Below, in pieces: positions 7,864 through 14,134 of a DNA stretch of 34,057 bases. Origin of the DNA: Muribaculaceae bacterium (lineage in GTDB: Bacteria; Pseudomonadota; Alphaproteobacteria; Rs-D84); NCBI GenBank assembly GCA_023665245.1, contig JAMPEH010000015.1, positions 1 to 34,057 of the forward strand, given 5' to 3'. A program made the translations under genes and the position numbers. Position 1 is the first letter of the stretch; every line of letters begins with the position of its first letter. The notes under the pieces are model-generated. The model made no database searches. It had not been told where the DNA came from and saw only the letters and a program-made list of their open reading frames with translations.

Positions 7864-8913
7864 ATGTCTAACGAGATTAACATCTATACACCCCGCCATC
7901 TGGCGGAGGTGGTGCGGGTGGCCCCTGCCATCCACACCTTTTTCCGGGACACCTTCTTCACCAACGTGCAGACCTTCCCCACCGAGCGGGTGGACATCGA
8001 CCTGGTGAAAGGCGACCGGCGCATGGCCGCCTTTGTGCATCCCAGCGCCGGCGGCCAAGTCCTGAAAGGGACCGGCTACGAGACCAAGAGCTACAAGCCG
8101 CCCCTGGTGAACCCCTACGACGTGACGACCGCCGACCAGCTCATGCAGCGGCTCCCCGGCGAGGACCTTTACAGCGGAATGACCCCTGCCCAGCGGGCGG
8201 CCCAGAAGCTGATCGCCGAGCATAACCGCCTGAACGACGCCACCACCCGCCGGGAGGAGTGGATGTGCGCCGAGGCCATCAAGACCGGCTCCATCCACGT
8301 GGTGGGCGAGGGCGTGGATGAAACCATCGACTTCGGCTTTACCAACAAGGTGGCCCTGACCGGCAACAAGCAGTGGGGCAAGGCCGACGCCACCATCACG
8401 GACAACCTGGGCGACTGGGTGGACAAGGTGCTGACCGAGGGCTTTGTCAACGTGGATCGGGCCATCATGGGCAAGGCCGCCCTGCGGGCGTTCCTGGCGG
8501 ACGAGAAGGTTCAGAAGATGCTGGACAACCGCCGCATCAGCATGGGCCTTGTGGACCCCCGCGATCTGCCCAACGGCGTGAAGTATGTGGGGCACCTGAA
8601 TATGCCCAACATCGACATCTACACCTACGCCGAGGTATTCCTGGATGACTGGACCGACCCCAGCAAGCCCACCACCAAGCCCCTGGTGGACGACAACATG
8701 GTGATCCTGATCTCCGGGGCGGCCAACTACATGATGGCCTACGGCCTCTGCACCTACATCGACGAGCGGGGCCAGTGGGTGACTGCCCAGACCAACCGCC
8801 TGCTGCGGAGCTACGTGGAGCATCACCCCGACCGCCGTATGCTGGAGCTGCAGGCACACCCCCTGCCCATCCCCGACAAGGTGGATAGCTGGCTGGTGGC
8901 TACTGTCTGCTGA
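7864..8913 (+). CDS. Major capsid protein, lambda gpE family
   Basis: A 349-residue capsid subunit with the HK97-type fold of the gpE family. Family traits include the N-terminal YTPRHLAEVVRVAP region, FFTNVQTFPTERVDIDLVKGDRRMAAFVHPSAGG in the E-loop area, and the C-terminal YVEHHPDRRMLELQAHPLPIPDKVDSW segment. The gene has an AGGAGGAGG ribosome site and strongly biased codons (GCC, CTG, AAG), consistent with very high expression. A terminator-like hairpin follows its stop. Confidence 0.95.
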   Translation: MSNEINIYTPRHLAEVVRVAPAIHTFFRDTFFTNVQTFPTERVDIDLVKGDRRMAAFVHPSAGGQVLKGTGYETKSYKPPLVNPYDVTTADQLMQRLPGEDLYSGMTPAQRAAQKLIAEHNRLNDATTRREEWMCAEAIKTGSIHVVGEGVDETIDFGFTNKVALTGNKQWGKADATITDNLGDWVDKVLTEGFVNVDRAIMGKAALRAFLADEKVQKMLDNRRISMGLVDPRDLPNGVKYVGHLNMPNIDIYTYAEVFLDDWTDPSKPTTKPLVDDNMVILISGAANYMMAYGLCTYIDERGQWVTAQTNRLLRSYVEHHPDRRMLELQAHPLPIPDKVDSWLVATVC

Positions 8914-8924
8914 TGAACAACGGA

Positions 8925-8957
8925 CCCCGCCGGTGTGAGCGCACCGGCGGGGCTTTT
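8925..8957 (+). terminator. Hairpin with short T run after the major capsid gene
   Basis: An 11-bp perfect GC-rich stem (8925-8935 with 8942-8952) with a 6-base loop is followed by C and four T residues. It lies in the short gap between the capsid gene and the next gene. A partial terminator here would lower transcription of the connector genes relative to the capsid, or the hairpin could protect the capsid mRNA 3' end. Confidence 0.65.
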
Positions 8958-8974
8958 CCAAAGGAGTGAAGGAC

Positions 8975-9385
8975 GTGGCGCTTTTCGAGCTGAAACAGCA
9001 CTATGAGGGAGAGGCGGAGGAGAAGAAAAGGCTGACCTTCAAGGACTGTGCGGCGGACGACATCGGAGCCGTTTTCTTCAACGGGGACGAACACGCACAG
9101 GAGCATACCGTTGACGGGAAGAAAGCGCTTGTCATTTTCGAGGATGCAGACCTGCGCCCGCACTCAGCGCACTGGGAGGCCGGGGCAAAGCAGAACTTTG
9201 ACACCGGGCTTTACACGGCGAACTCGATCCTCTACATCAAGGTGGCCGATTATGGCCCGAAGCCGAAGATCGGGAAGCCGCTGGTGATGGACGCCGGGAC
9301 AGATCACCAGCGCACTTACACCATCAAGAAGTGCGAGGAGGAAGACGGGGTTTACCGCATGACGCTGGAAAGGACGAGGCAATGA
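8975..9385 (+). CDS. Putative head-tail connector / completion protein
   Basis: A 136-residue protein of uncertain family. GTG 8975 is chosen because AAGGAG (8961-8966) then sits 8 bases upstream; the alternative GTG at 8966 would overlap that site. The sequence is acidic, with a beta-rich C-terminal part containing VADYGPKPKIGKPLVMDAG and a YTIKKCEEEDGVYRMTLER strand pair. Its place right after the capsid gene is where lambda-like phages encode head completion proteins (gpFII-like). The connector role is inferred from position and size only. Confidence 0.5.
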   Translation: MALFELKQHYEGEAEEKKRLTFKDCAADDIGAVFFNGDEHAQEHTVDGKKALVIFEDADLRPHSAHWEAGAKQNFDTGLYTANSILYIKVADYGPKPKIGKPLVMDAGTDHQRTYTIKKCEEEDGVYRMTLERTRQ

Positions 9386-10059
9386 GCCGGGTACGATACG
9401 ATGCCGGGACGATGACCATTGAGATCGAGGGACTGGATGACGTTAGTGCCGCCCTGGGCGACCTGAAAAGGAAAACCCCGGCGGTAGCAAAGACGGCCAT
9501 CAACGCCACGGCGCGGGAGGCCCGGAAGCTGATGGTGGCGAGCGCAAAGGCCAGGTATGCCGTGAACACCGCAGGCCAGCGGCACCTAAAGGAGCTGGTA
9601 CAGCGGAAAAAGGCAACAAACACCAGCTTGAGCGCAGAGCTGCACATTGCCAGTATGCGGAACGACCTGGGCTACTTTCAGTCCAGGCCCAATAAGCCGT
9701 TCATGGGCCGGGACGTGGCGAGAGCGCCGGAACACTTTACGGCGAGGGTGCTGAAATCCTCCCGCATGACGCAGTTGACGGGCAAGGGAAACCTGAGCAA
9801 AGGCTTCCTTGTGGAGTTCAAGAGCGGCCATGTGGGCATGGTTCAGCGGGTCATTGGGACGGGACGCTTCCACTACACGGCGAGGAGCGGCGCACCCAGC
9901 AACAGCGACAAGATGATGACGATGGGAAGCCCCAGCGCCGAGGCCATGCACAGGAAAATTTGGCCGGAGGTAAGGGATGAAGTCGAGGTATATCTGCTGT
10001 GGCGGCTGAAAGAGCAGACCCAGAAGGTGATCGACAGGGCGAAACGCAGGAGGCAATGA
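9382..10059 (+). CDS. Minor tail / tail completion protein, gpZ-like
   Basis: A 225-residue basic protein starting at ATG 9382, overlapping the previous stop by 4 bases. The N-terminus contains an IEIEGLDDVSAALGDLKRKTPAVAKTAINATAREARKLM region. A helical repeat of that kind, followed by a central Lys/Arg-rich part with FHYTARSGAPSNSDKM, is typical of minor tail protein Z of lambda-like phages. gpZ acts at the tail top during completion. The family call rests on pattern recognition and gene order. Confidence 0.65.
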   Translation: MSRVRYDAGTMTIEIEGLDDVSAALGDLKRKTPAVAKTAINATAREARKLMVASAKARYAVNTAGQRHLKELVQRKKATNTSLSAELHIASMRNDLGYFQSRPNKPFMGRDVARAPEHFTARVLKSSRMTQLTGKGNLSKGFLVEFKSGHVGMVQRVIGTGRFHYTARSGAPSNSDKMMTMGSPSAEAMHRKIWPEVRDEVEVYLLWRLKEQTQKVIDRAKRRRQ

Positions 10060-10586
10060 TGAAGGACTACGCAAAGCTGACAGCCAAGGCGGGGATAGGG
10101 CAGACGCCACAGCTCTGCCAGGACGCCCTTGTGGAGACCATACGGGAGCTGTTCGAGGGAAAGAAGTACAGCGGCCAGGAGGGGCGAAAGGGCCTGCAGG
10201 TGTTTAAGCAGGACATCCCCGTGCCGGAGGACAACGACGTGGACGTGGACACGGATGCGGCGCTGGCCCCCTACATCGTGGTGCGGATGACCGGGGGAGA
10301 AATCCCCAAAGAGGACAGCCCGCAGATCGTGGAGTTCTCCATCGTGATATGCGCCTACGACATCAGCATGAGCCGGGTAGGGTATCAAGATGTTGCCAAC
10401 ATCAAAGAGGACATCATTCAGCGGGTATGCACCGCCCCGTACTTCGGCGGGGCGTTTACGGTTCTAAAGCCAATCGCCTGGGCCATGCAGCAGGACGACA
10501 CGGCACCGTACTACTACGGAGCCATAACCCTGAACTGCACCGCCCCGGCCATGACCCAAGACACTGAAATGGAGGAACTGATATGA
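10059..10586 (+). CDS. Putative tail terminator/completion protein
   Basis: A 175-residue protein. The start is one of two adjacent in-frame ATGs (10056, 10059), with AGGAGG at 10048-10053; 10059 gives the better spacing and a 1-base overlap with the previous stop. The sequence has a helical N-terminal half and a beta-rich C-terminal half (APYIVVRMTGGEIP, IVEFSIVICAYD, APYYYGAITLNCTAPAM). That resembles tail-terminator-like proteins encoded just before the sheath in contractile Firmicutes phages. The exact role is inferred from position. Confidence 0.5.
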   Translation: MKDYAKLTAKAGIGQTPQLCQDALVETIRELFEGKKYSGQEGRKGLQVFKQDIPVPEDNDVDVDTDAALAPYIVVRMTGGEIPKEDSPQIVEFSIVICAYDISMSRVGYQDVANIKEDIIQRVCTAPYFGGAFTVLKPIAWAMQQDDTAPYYYGAITLNCTAPAMTQDTEMEELI

Positions 10587-10888
10587 GCAAGGAGACCAAG
10601 CAGCCCAAGGGCGAGCCTGCCACCACGGCGGAGCAGCCCAAGGCGGAGAAGCCCCACACCTTCCCCAAGCCGTGCGTCTACTGCGGCCCCAGTGTTCGGG
10701 GCGTGGCGAGGCAGTACACGGTGTATTCCGGGAGCATCCCGGAGCCGCTGCGGGCGTTCATTGAGGAACACCCGGCGGCCCGTGGGCTGATGGTGAGCGT
10801 GCAGAGCTTCGCCAAGACCAGGAGCAATCTGGGCAAGAGAGGGACGGCGGAGGCCGTTCTGTACGAGAAAATCAAATCCGAGCTTTAA
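10583..10888 (+). CDS. Small conserved phage protein upstream of tail sheath
   Basis: A 101-residue protein whose ATG overlaps the previous stop by 4 bases. The first 25 residues are Lys/Glu/Pro-rich and probably disordered. Then a CVYCGPSVRGVARQYTVYSG region precedes a short globular part. The lone CxxC pair could bind metal or be chance. Small genes of this kind sit directly before the sheath gene in related contractile phages. No function is known to me. Its codon use matches its neighbours. Confidence 0.6.
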   Translation: MSKETKQPKGEPATTAEQPKAEKPHTFPKPCVYCGPSVRGVARQYTVYSGSIPEPLRAFIEEHPAARGLMVSVQSFAKTRSNLGKRGTAEAVLYEKIKSEL

Positions 10889-10903
10889 GGAGGAGGAACA
10901 ACT

Positions 10904-12358
10904 ATGTCTACGAACTATCGCCACGGCATCTACGTGTCCGAGCAGGGCAGCAGCATGGTGGCCCCGGTGACCGGGACTGCCGGACTGCAGGTAGTCATCG
11001 GGACGGCCCCGGTGCATCTGCTGGACAAGCCGGAGGAGGCCGTGAATAAGCCGGTGCTGGCGCAGAGCTACCAGGAGGCGGTGGCCGCCCTGGGGTACAG
11101 CGCCGACTTTGAGAAGTACACCATCTGCGAGGCCGTGAGCGCCAGCTTCCAGGTGTTGAACGTGGCCCCGCTGGTGCTTATCAACGTGCTGGACCCCAAG
11201 AAGCACAGCAAGAGCGTGGAGGAGATCGAGGTGCAGGTCAACGATGGCCTCGCCGCCGTTGAGGTTCCCGGCATCCTGCTGGGGAGCTTGAAGGTGAGAA
11301 ACGGCGAGACCGAGCTGACGAGCGGGGAGGACTACACCGCCAGCTTCGACCAGAACGGCATGGTGAACATTGCCATCATCGCCGGAGGTAAGGGCGATGG
11401 GGCCACCGCCCTGACGGTGAGCGGCAAGGCGCTGGACCCCGGCATGGTGACCGCCGCCGACATCGTGGGCGGTGTGGACGCCGAGACCGGGGCGGAGACC
11501 GGCATGGAGGTCATCCGGCAAATCTACCCCAAGCTGGGGCTGGTTCCCGGCATCCTGCTGGCCCCACGGTTCAGCGCCGACGCCACTGTGACTGCCGCCC
11601 TGCAGGGCAAGTGCCACGAGATCAACGGCACGTTCAAGAGCGTGTGCGTGGTGGATGTGGACAGCGGCGAGAAGGGCGCGAGGAAGTACACCGACGTGAA
11701 GGAGCAGAAGGAGAAGCAGGCCATCTCCGACGCCTGCGCCTATGCCGTGTGGCCCTACGCCATGGTGGGGGAAACGGTGTATAGCGGCTCTGTTCTGGCG
11801 GCTGCCAGAATGGCGTACACCGACGCCCAGAACGGGGACATTCCCTACACCAGCCCCAGCAACAAGGGCATTACCATGAGCGGGATTTGCCTTGCCGACG
11901 GCACGGAGGTGGTGCTGGACCAGGACCAGGCCAACGCCATCAACAGCTACGGCGTGGCTACCTTCCTGAACATGAACGGCTACCGGCTGTGGGGCAACAA
12001 CACCGCCGCCTATCCCGGCAACACCGACCCGAAGGATCGCTTTTTGAGCTGCCGTCGGTATATGAACTGGCGGGCCAACTCTTTCATCCTGACCTACTTC
12101 CAGAAGGTGGACGACCCCATGAACCGGCGGCTCATTGAGGCGGTGGTGGACAGCGAGAACGTGCGGGGCAACGGCTATGTTGCCATCGGTGCGGCGGCGC
12201 GGGACGAGATCGTCTTTAACGAGGACGAGAACCCCACCTCCGCCCTGCTGGACGGAAGGATCACCTTCCACCAGTACATGACCCCGTTCACTCCTGCGGA
12301 GGACATTGAGGACATTATCGAATTTGACCCCAGCGCGCTCTCCAGCGCCCTGGGCTGA
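10904..12358 (+). CDS. Contractile tail sheath protein
   Basis: A 484-residue subunit of the contractile sheath that drives the tail tube through the host envelope. The GIYVSEQGS start, the C-terminal RRYMNWRANSFILTYFQKVDDPMNRRLIEAVVDSENV region, and the final acidic segment are typical of the family. An AGGAGGAGG site precedes the ATG and codon bias is strong, as expected for an abundant virion protein. Its presence together with the tube gene shows a myovirus morphology. Confidence 0.95.
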   Translation: MSTNYRHGIYVSEQGSSMVAPVTGTAGLQVVIGTAPVHLLDKPEEAVNKPVLAQSYQEAVAALGYSADFEKYTICEAVSASFQVLNVAPLVLINVLDPKKHSKSVEEIEVQVNDGLAAVEVPGILLGSLKVRNGETELTSGEDYTASFDQNGMVNIAIIAGGKGDGATALTVSGKALDPGMVTAADIVGGVDAETGAETGMEVIRQIYPKLGLVPGILLAPRFSADATVTAALQGKCHEINGTFKSVCVVDVDSGEKGARKYTDVKEQKEKQAISDACAYAVWPYAMVGETVYSGSVLAAARMAYTDAQNGDIPYTSPSNKGITMSGICLADGTEVVLDQDQANAINSYGVATFLNMNGYRLWGNNTAAYPGNTDPKDRFLSCRRYMNWRANSFILTYFQKVDDPMNRRLIEAVVDSENVRGNGYVAIGAAARDEIVFNEDENPTSALLDGRITFHQYMTPFTPAEDIEDIIEFDPSALSSALG

Positions 12359-12376
12359 TAAGGGAGGGAAAGGGCA

Positions 12377-12901
12377 ATGATCGGAAACAACTACATCCCC
12401 GAAAAGATCAACGACTATAACGCCTATCTGGACGGAACCAAGATGATCGGCGTTGCGGCCTCGGTCACGCTGCCGGAGGTCAAGATGAAGACCAGCACCG
12501 TGACGGGCGCCGGTCTGGGCGGCGAGCTGGACAGCCCCACCATCGGCCAGTTCGAGAGCATGGAGCAGGAAATCCAGTTCAACGTGCTGTATTCCAGCTT
12601 CGCCGATATGCTCTCCCCGCTGTCGGTGGTCAACCTCACCTTCCGGGCGGCCCAGCAGGTCTACGACAAGACCGGCGGCTACGCCTTTAAGGGCCTGCGG
12701 GTGGTAGAGATGGGCCGGGTGAAGACCTTTAACCCCGGCAAGATCGAGAAGGGCGAGAGCATGGAGGCCACCGTGACCATGGAGCTGACCGCCATGATGA
12801 TTGAGATGGACGGCAAGGAGCTTTTGGCCGTGGACAAGCTCAACAGCGTTTACCGGGTGAACGGTGTTGATATGCTGGCCGGGATCAACGAGCTTACCTG
12901 A
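12377..12901 (+). CDS. Tail tube protein, P2 FII family
   Basis: A 174-residue protein that polymerises into the rigid inner tail tube. It follows the sheath gene after an 18-base gap and is the normal length for the P2 FII family. Conserved features include the N-terminal INDYNAYLDGTKMIGVAASVTLPEVKM stretch and the beta-strands around GELDSPTIGQFESMEQEI. The C-terminal KTFNPGKIEKGESMEATVTMEL segment is also diagnostic. Confidence 0.95.
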   Translation: MIGNNYIPEKINDYNAYLDGTKMIGVAASVTLPEVKMKTSTVTGAGLGGELDSPTIGQFESMEQEIQFNVLYSSFADMLSPLSVVNLTFRAAQQVYDKTGGYAFKGLRVVEMGRVKTFNPGKIEKGESMEATVTMELTAMMIEMDGKELLAVDKLNSVYRVNGVDMLAGINELT

Positions 12902-12909
12902 CAAACGGC

Positions 12910-12935
12910 GGCCCGCCCCTCACCGGGGGCGGGCC
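12910..12935 (+). other. Strong intercistronic hairpin after tail tube gene
   Basis: A perfect 10-bp G+C-only stem (12910-12919 with 12926-12935) with a 6-base loop lies 9 bases past the tube stop. No T tract follows, so it is more likely an mRNA 3'-stabilising or attenuating structure than a full terminator. The same layout occurs after the other abundant virion gene, the major capsid protein. Confidence 0.6.
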
Positions 12936-12970
12936 TGCCACTATTCTAAATTCAGAAAGGAGCCACAACC

Positions 12971-13612
12971 ATGGCTGACAACAAGAAGATCGTGGAAATG
13001 AACGAGACCACCGCAGAGACCGCCACAGGGCGGATCATCGAGCTGGGCAAGAGCTACACCTTTGAGGGAAAAGAATATAAGTCCGTGGACATGAACGGGC
13101 TGGATAAGCTGACGATCCAGGACGCCATCGACGCCCAGCGTCAGCTTTTCAATGAGCAGGAGGTCGCCACGGCTATGCTGTGCGAGACCACAACGGCGTT
13201 TGCAAGGGCACTGGCCGCCAAGGCGACGGGGCTGCCCATCGAGTTTTTCAAGCTGCTGCCCAGAGGGGCGAGCCGGAGGGTGACCGCCGCCGTGCGGGAG
13301 TACATGAGTGTGGAGAGCCGGACGGAGAACCACGTTGTGACCTTTGAGAAGCCCTACACCTTCAAGGGGGAGACCGTCACAGAGGTGGACCTGAACGGCA
13401 TCGCCGACCTTAACAGCATGAACGAGAGCGAGGCGGAGAACCGGCTGGCCAGGGCGGGTTTTGTCATCACGGAGACCTCCTTCAACTATCTTTTTGCCTG
13501 CGTGCTGGCCAGCATGGCGACGGGCAAGCCGGAGGAGTTCTACACGGGCCTGCCCCTCTATGAGCTGCTGAAGCTGAAAAACGCCGTCAACGATGCGGGT
13601 TTTTTCGAGTAA
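12971..13612 (+). CDS. Tail assembly chaperone, short (zero-frame) form, internally duplicated
   Basis: A 213-residue protein equivalent to gpE of P2-like phages, which coats the tape measure during tail assembly. Two copies of the same domain lie exactly 100 residues apart. YTFEGKEYKSVDMNG at 29-43 matches YTFKGETVTEVDLNG at 129-143, and KATGLPIEFFKLLP at 84-97 matches MATGKPEEFYTGLP at 182-195. Single-domain homologues are about half this length. The stop TAA 13610-13612 comes just after a slippery site that allows a longer frameshifted product. Confidence 0.9.
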   Translation: MADNKKIVEMNETTAETATGRIIELGKSYTFEGKEYKSVDMNGLDKLTIQDAIDAQRQLFNEQEVATAMLCETTTAFARALAAKATGLPIEFFKLLPRGASRRVTAAVREYMSVESRTENHVVTFEKPYTFKGETVTEVDLNGIADLNSMNESEAENRLARAGFVITETSFNYLFACVLASMATGKPEEFYTGLPLYELLKLKNAVNDAGFFE

Positions 13613-13761
13613 GCGGCGGGGCCAAGGCCCTGCGGAAAGCGGCCATCCAGCTATCAGCCGCCACCCGGACGGGTGTGGACTTTTACTTGCAGATGCCCAT
13701 TCGGGACTTTATCGAGCTGAATAACGAGGTGGCGGAGGAGCTAAAAAAAGTCCGCCGGTAA
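12971..13761 (+). CDS. Tail assembly chaperone, long form made by -1 frameshift
   Basis: Ribosomes slipping back one base on T TTT TTC (13600-13606) would leave the zero frame after codon 212. They would then read 51 further codons to TAA 13759-13761, giving about 263 residues. The extension is a good coding sequence (GGAKALRKAAIQLS, then DFYLQMPIRDFIELNNEV) but has no usable start of its own. This is the E/E' (lambda G/GT) arrangement directly before the tape measure gene. In lambda the extension recruits the tail tube subunits. The frameshift itself is inferred, not observed. Confidence 0.88.
13600..13606 (+). other. -1 ribosomal frameshift slippery heptamer T TTT TTC
   Basis: In the zero frame the codons are GGT TTT TTC GAG TAA, so the bases form a perfect X XXY YYZ heptamer. 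Both tRNAs can re-pair in the -1 frame. A small hairpin can form about 10 bases downstream (GGGC with GCCC around CAAG), which may stimulate slipping. The position, next to the stop of the tail chaperone and upstream of the tape measure, is where tailed phages conserve this signal. Confidence 0.88.
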
Positions 13762-13777
13762 ATATCCGGCGGACTTT
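13747..13777 (-). terminator. Rho-independent terminator of the antisense cargo gene, overlapping the chaperone stop
   Basis: A perfect 12-bp stem (13747-13758 with 13766-13777) has a 7-base loop. On the minus strand it runs into a stretch of seven T residues (A run 13743-13749 on the plus strand), so it ends transcription of the reverse gene whose stop is at 13784. On the plus strand it is followed only by a weak T-rich stretch. The last codons and stop of the frameshifted chaperone (stop 13759-13761) lie inside this hairpin. Confidence 0.8.
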
Positions 13778-13783
13778 GGTTTG

Positions 13784-14062
13784 TCAGGCTTTTCTCTGGG
13801 CGGCCTCCATGCGGCGGTATTGGCGGTAAAGACGCTCCTGCTCGCAGATGGGAAAGCCGTCATCGTCAATCTCCCGGCCCTTTTCATCGTAGCGAGGGGG
13901 GCGGGTCCAGTCCTCCTCACCGCTTCCAAAAGCGGGAGGTGGGCCATCGTCCGGGTCGGGGGAAACGTCGATGTGGAGCTGGACGGTGGCGGGCTGGGTG
14001 CGGGAGGAAGCGCAAAGGGACTTTACGGCGGCAGCGCCGACAAGCCATTTGAACAAGCCCAC
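13784..14062 (-). CDS. Reverse-strand cargo (moron-like) gene between tail chaperone and tape measure
   Basis: A 92-residue protein of unknown function. Its GTG start (14060-14062) has AAAGGAG 8 bases upstream, a consensus promoter further upstream and a perfect terminator after the stop: a complete single-gene transcription unit inside the late operon and opposite to it. The N-terminus (MGLFKWLVGAAAVKSLCASS) is a short amphipathic or hydrophobic segment. The rest is hydrophilic, with an acidic DVSPDPDDGPPP linker and a C-terminal charged helix rich in Arg, Tyr and Glu. Autonomous inserted genes of this type are often expressed from the prophage and change host properties or block other phages. 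Membrane association and such a role are inference. Confidence 0.85.
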   Translation of the reverse strand: MGLFKWLVGAAAVKSLCASSRTQPATVQLHIDVSPDPDDGPPPAFGSGEEDWTRPPRYDEKGREIDDDGFPICEQERLYRQYRRMEAAQRKA

Positions 14063-14085
14063 AATACCAACTCCTTTCTGAAACT

Positions 14086-14114
14086 ATCATAGCAGAGGGA
14101 AAGTAAAAAGTCAA
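14086..14114 (-). promoter_or_regulatory. Consensus sigma-A promoter driving the antisense gene
   Basis: Read on the minus strand, TTGACT (plus 14109-14114) is separated by exactly 17 bases from TATGAT (plus 14086-14091). Each box differs from consensus at one position. Transcription would start near 14079, just before the AAAGGAG site (14071-14077) and GTG start of the 92-residue reverse gene. It is the clearest promoter in the phage part of the window and appears independent of late-gene control. Confidence 0.85.
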
Positions 14115-14134
14115 GGCCGAGGGGAGGCGAGGAC

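Noticed and set aside
6322..8961. Very long antisense open frame opposite the protease, decoration and capsid genes
   Set aside because: It mirrors strongly G/C-biased codons of well-recognised plus-strand genes and encodes low-complexity His/Val/Leu-rich text with no domain.
10514..12904. Long antisense open frame opposite the sheath and tube genes
   Set aside because: Same cause: it is a shadow of high third-position GC in the plus-strand structural genes.
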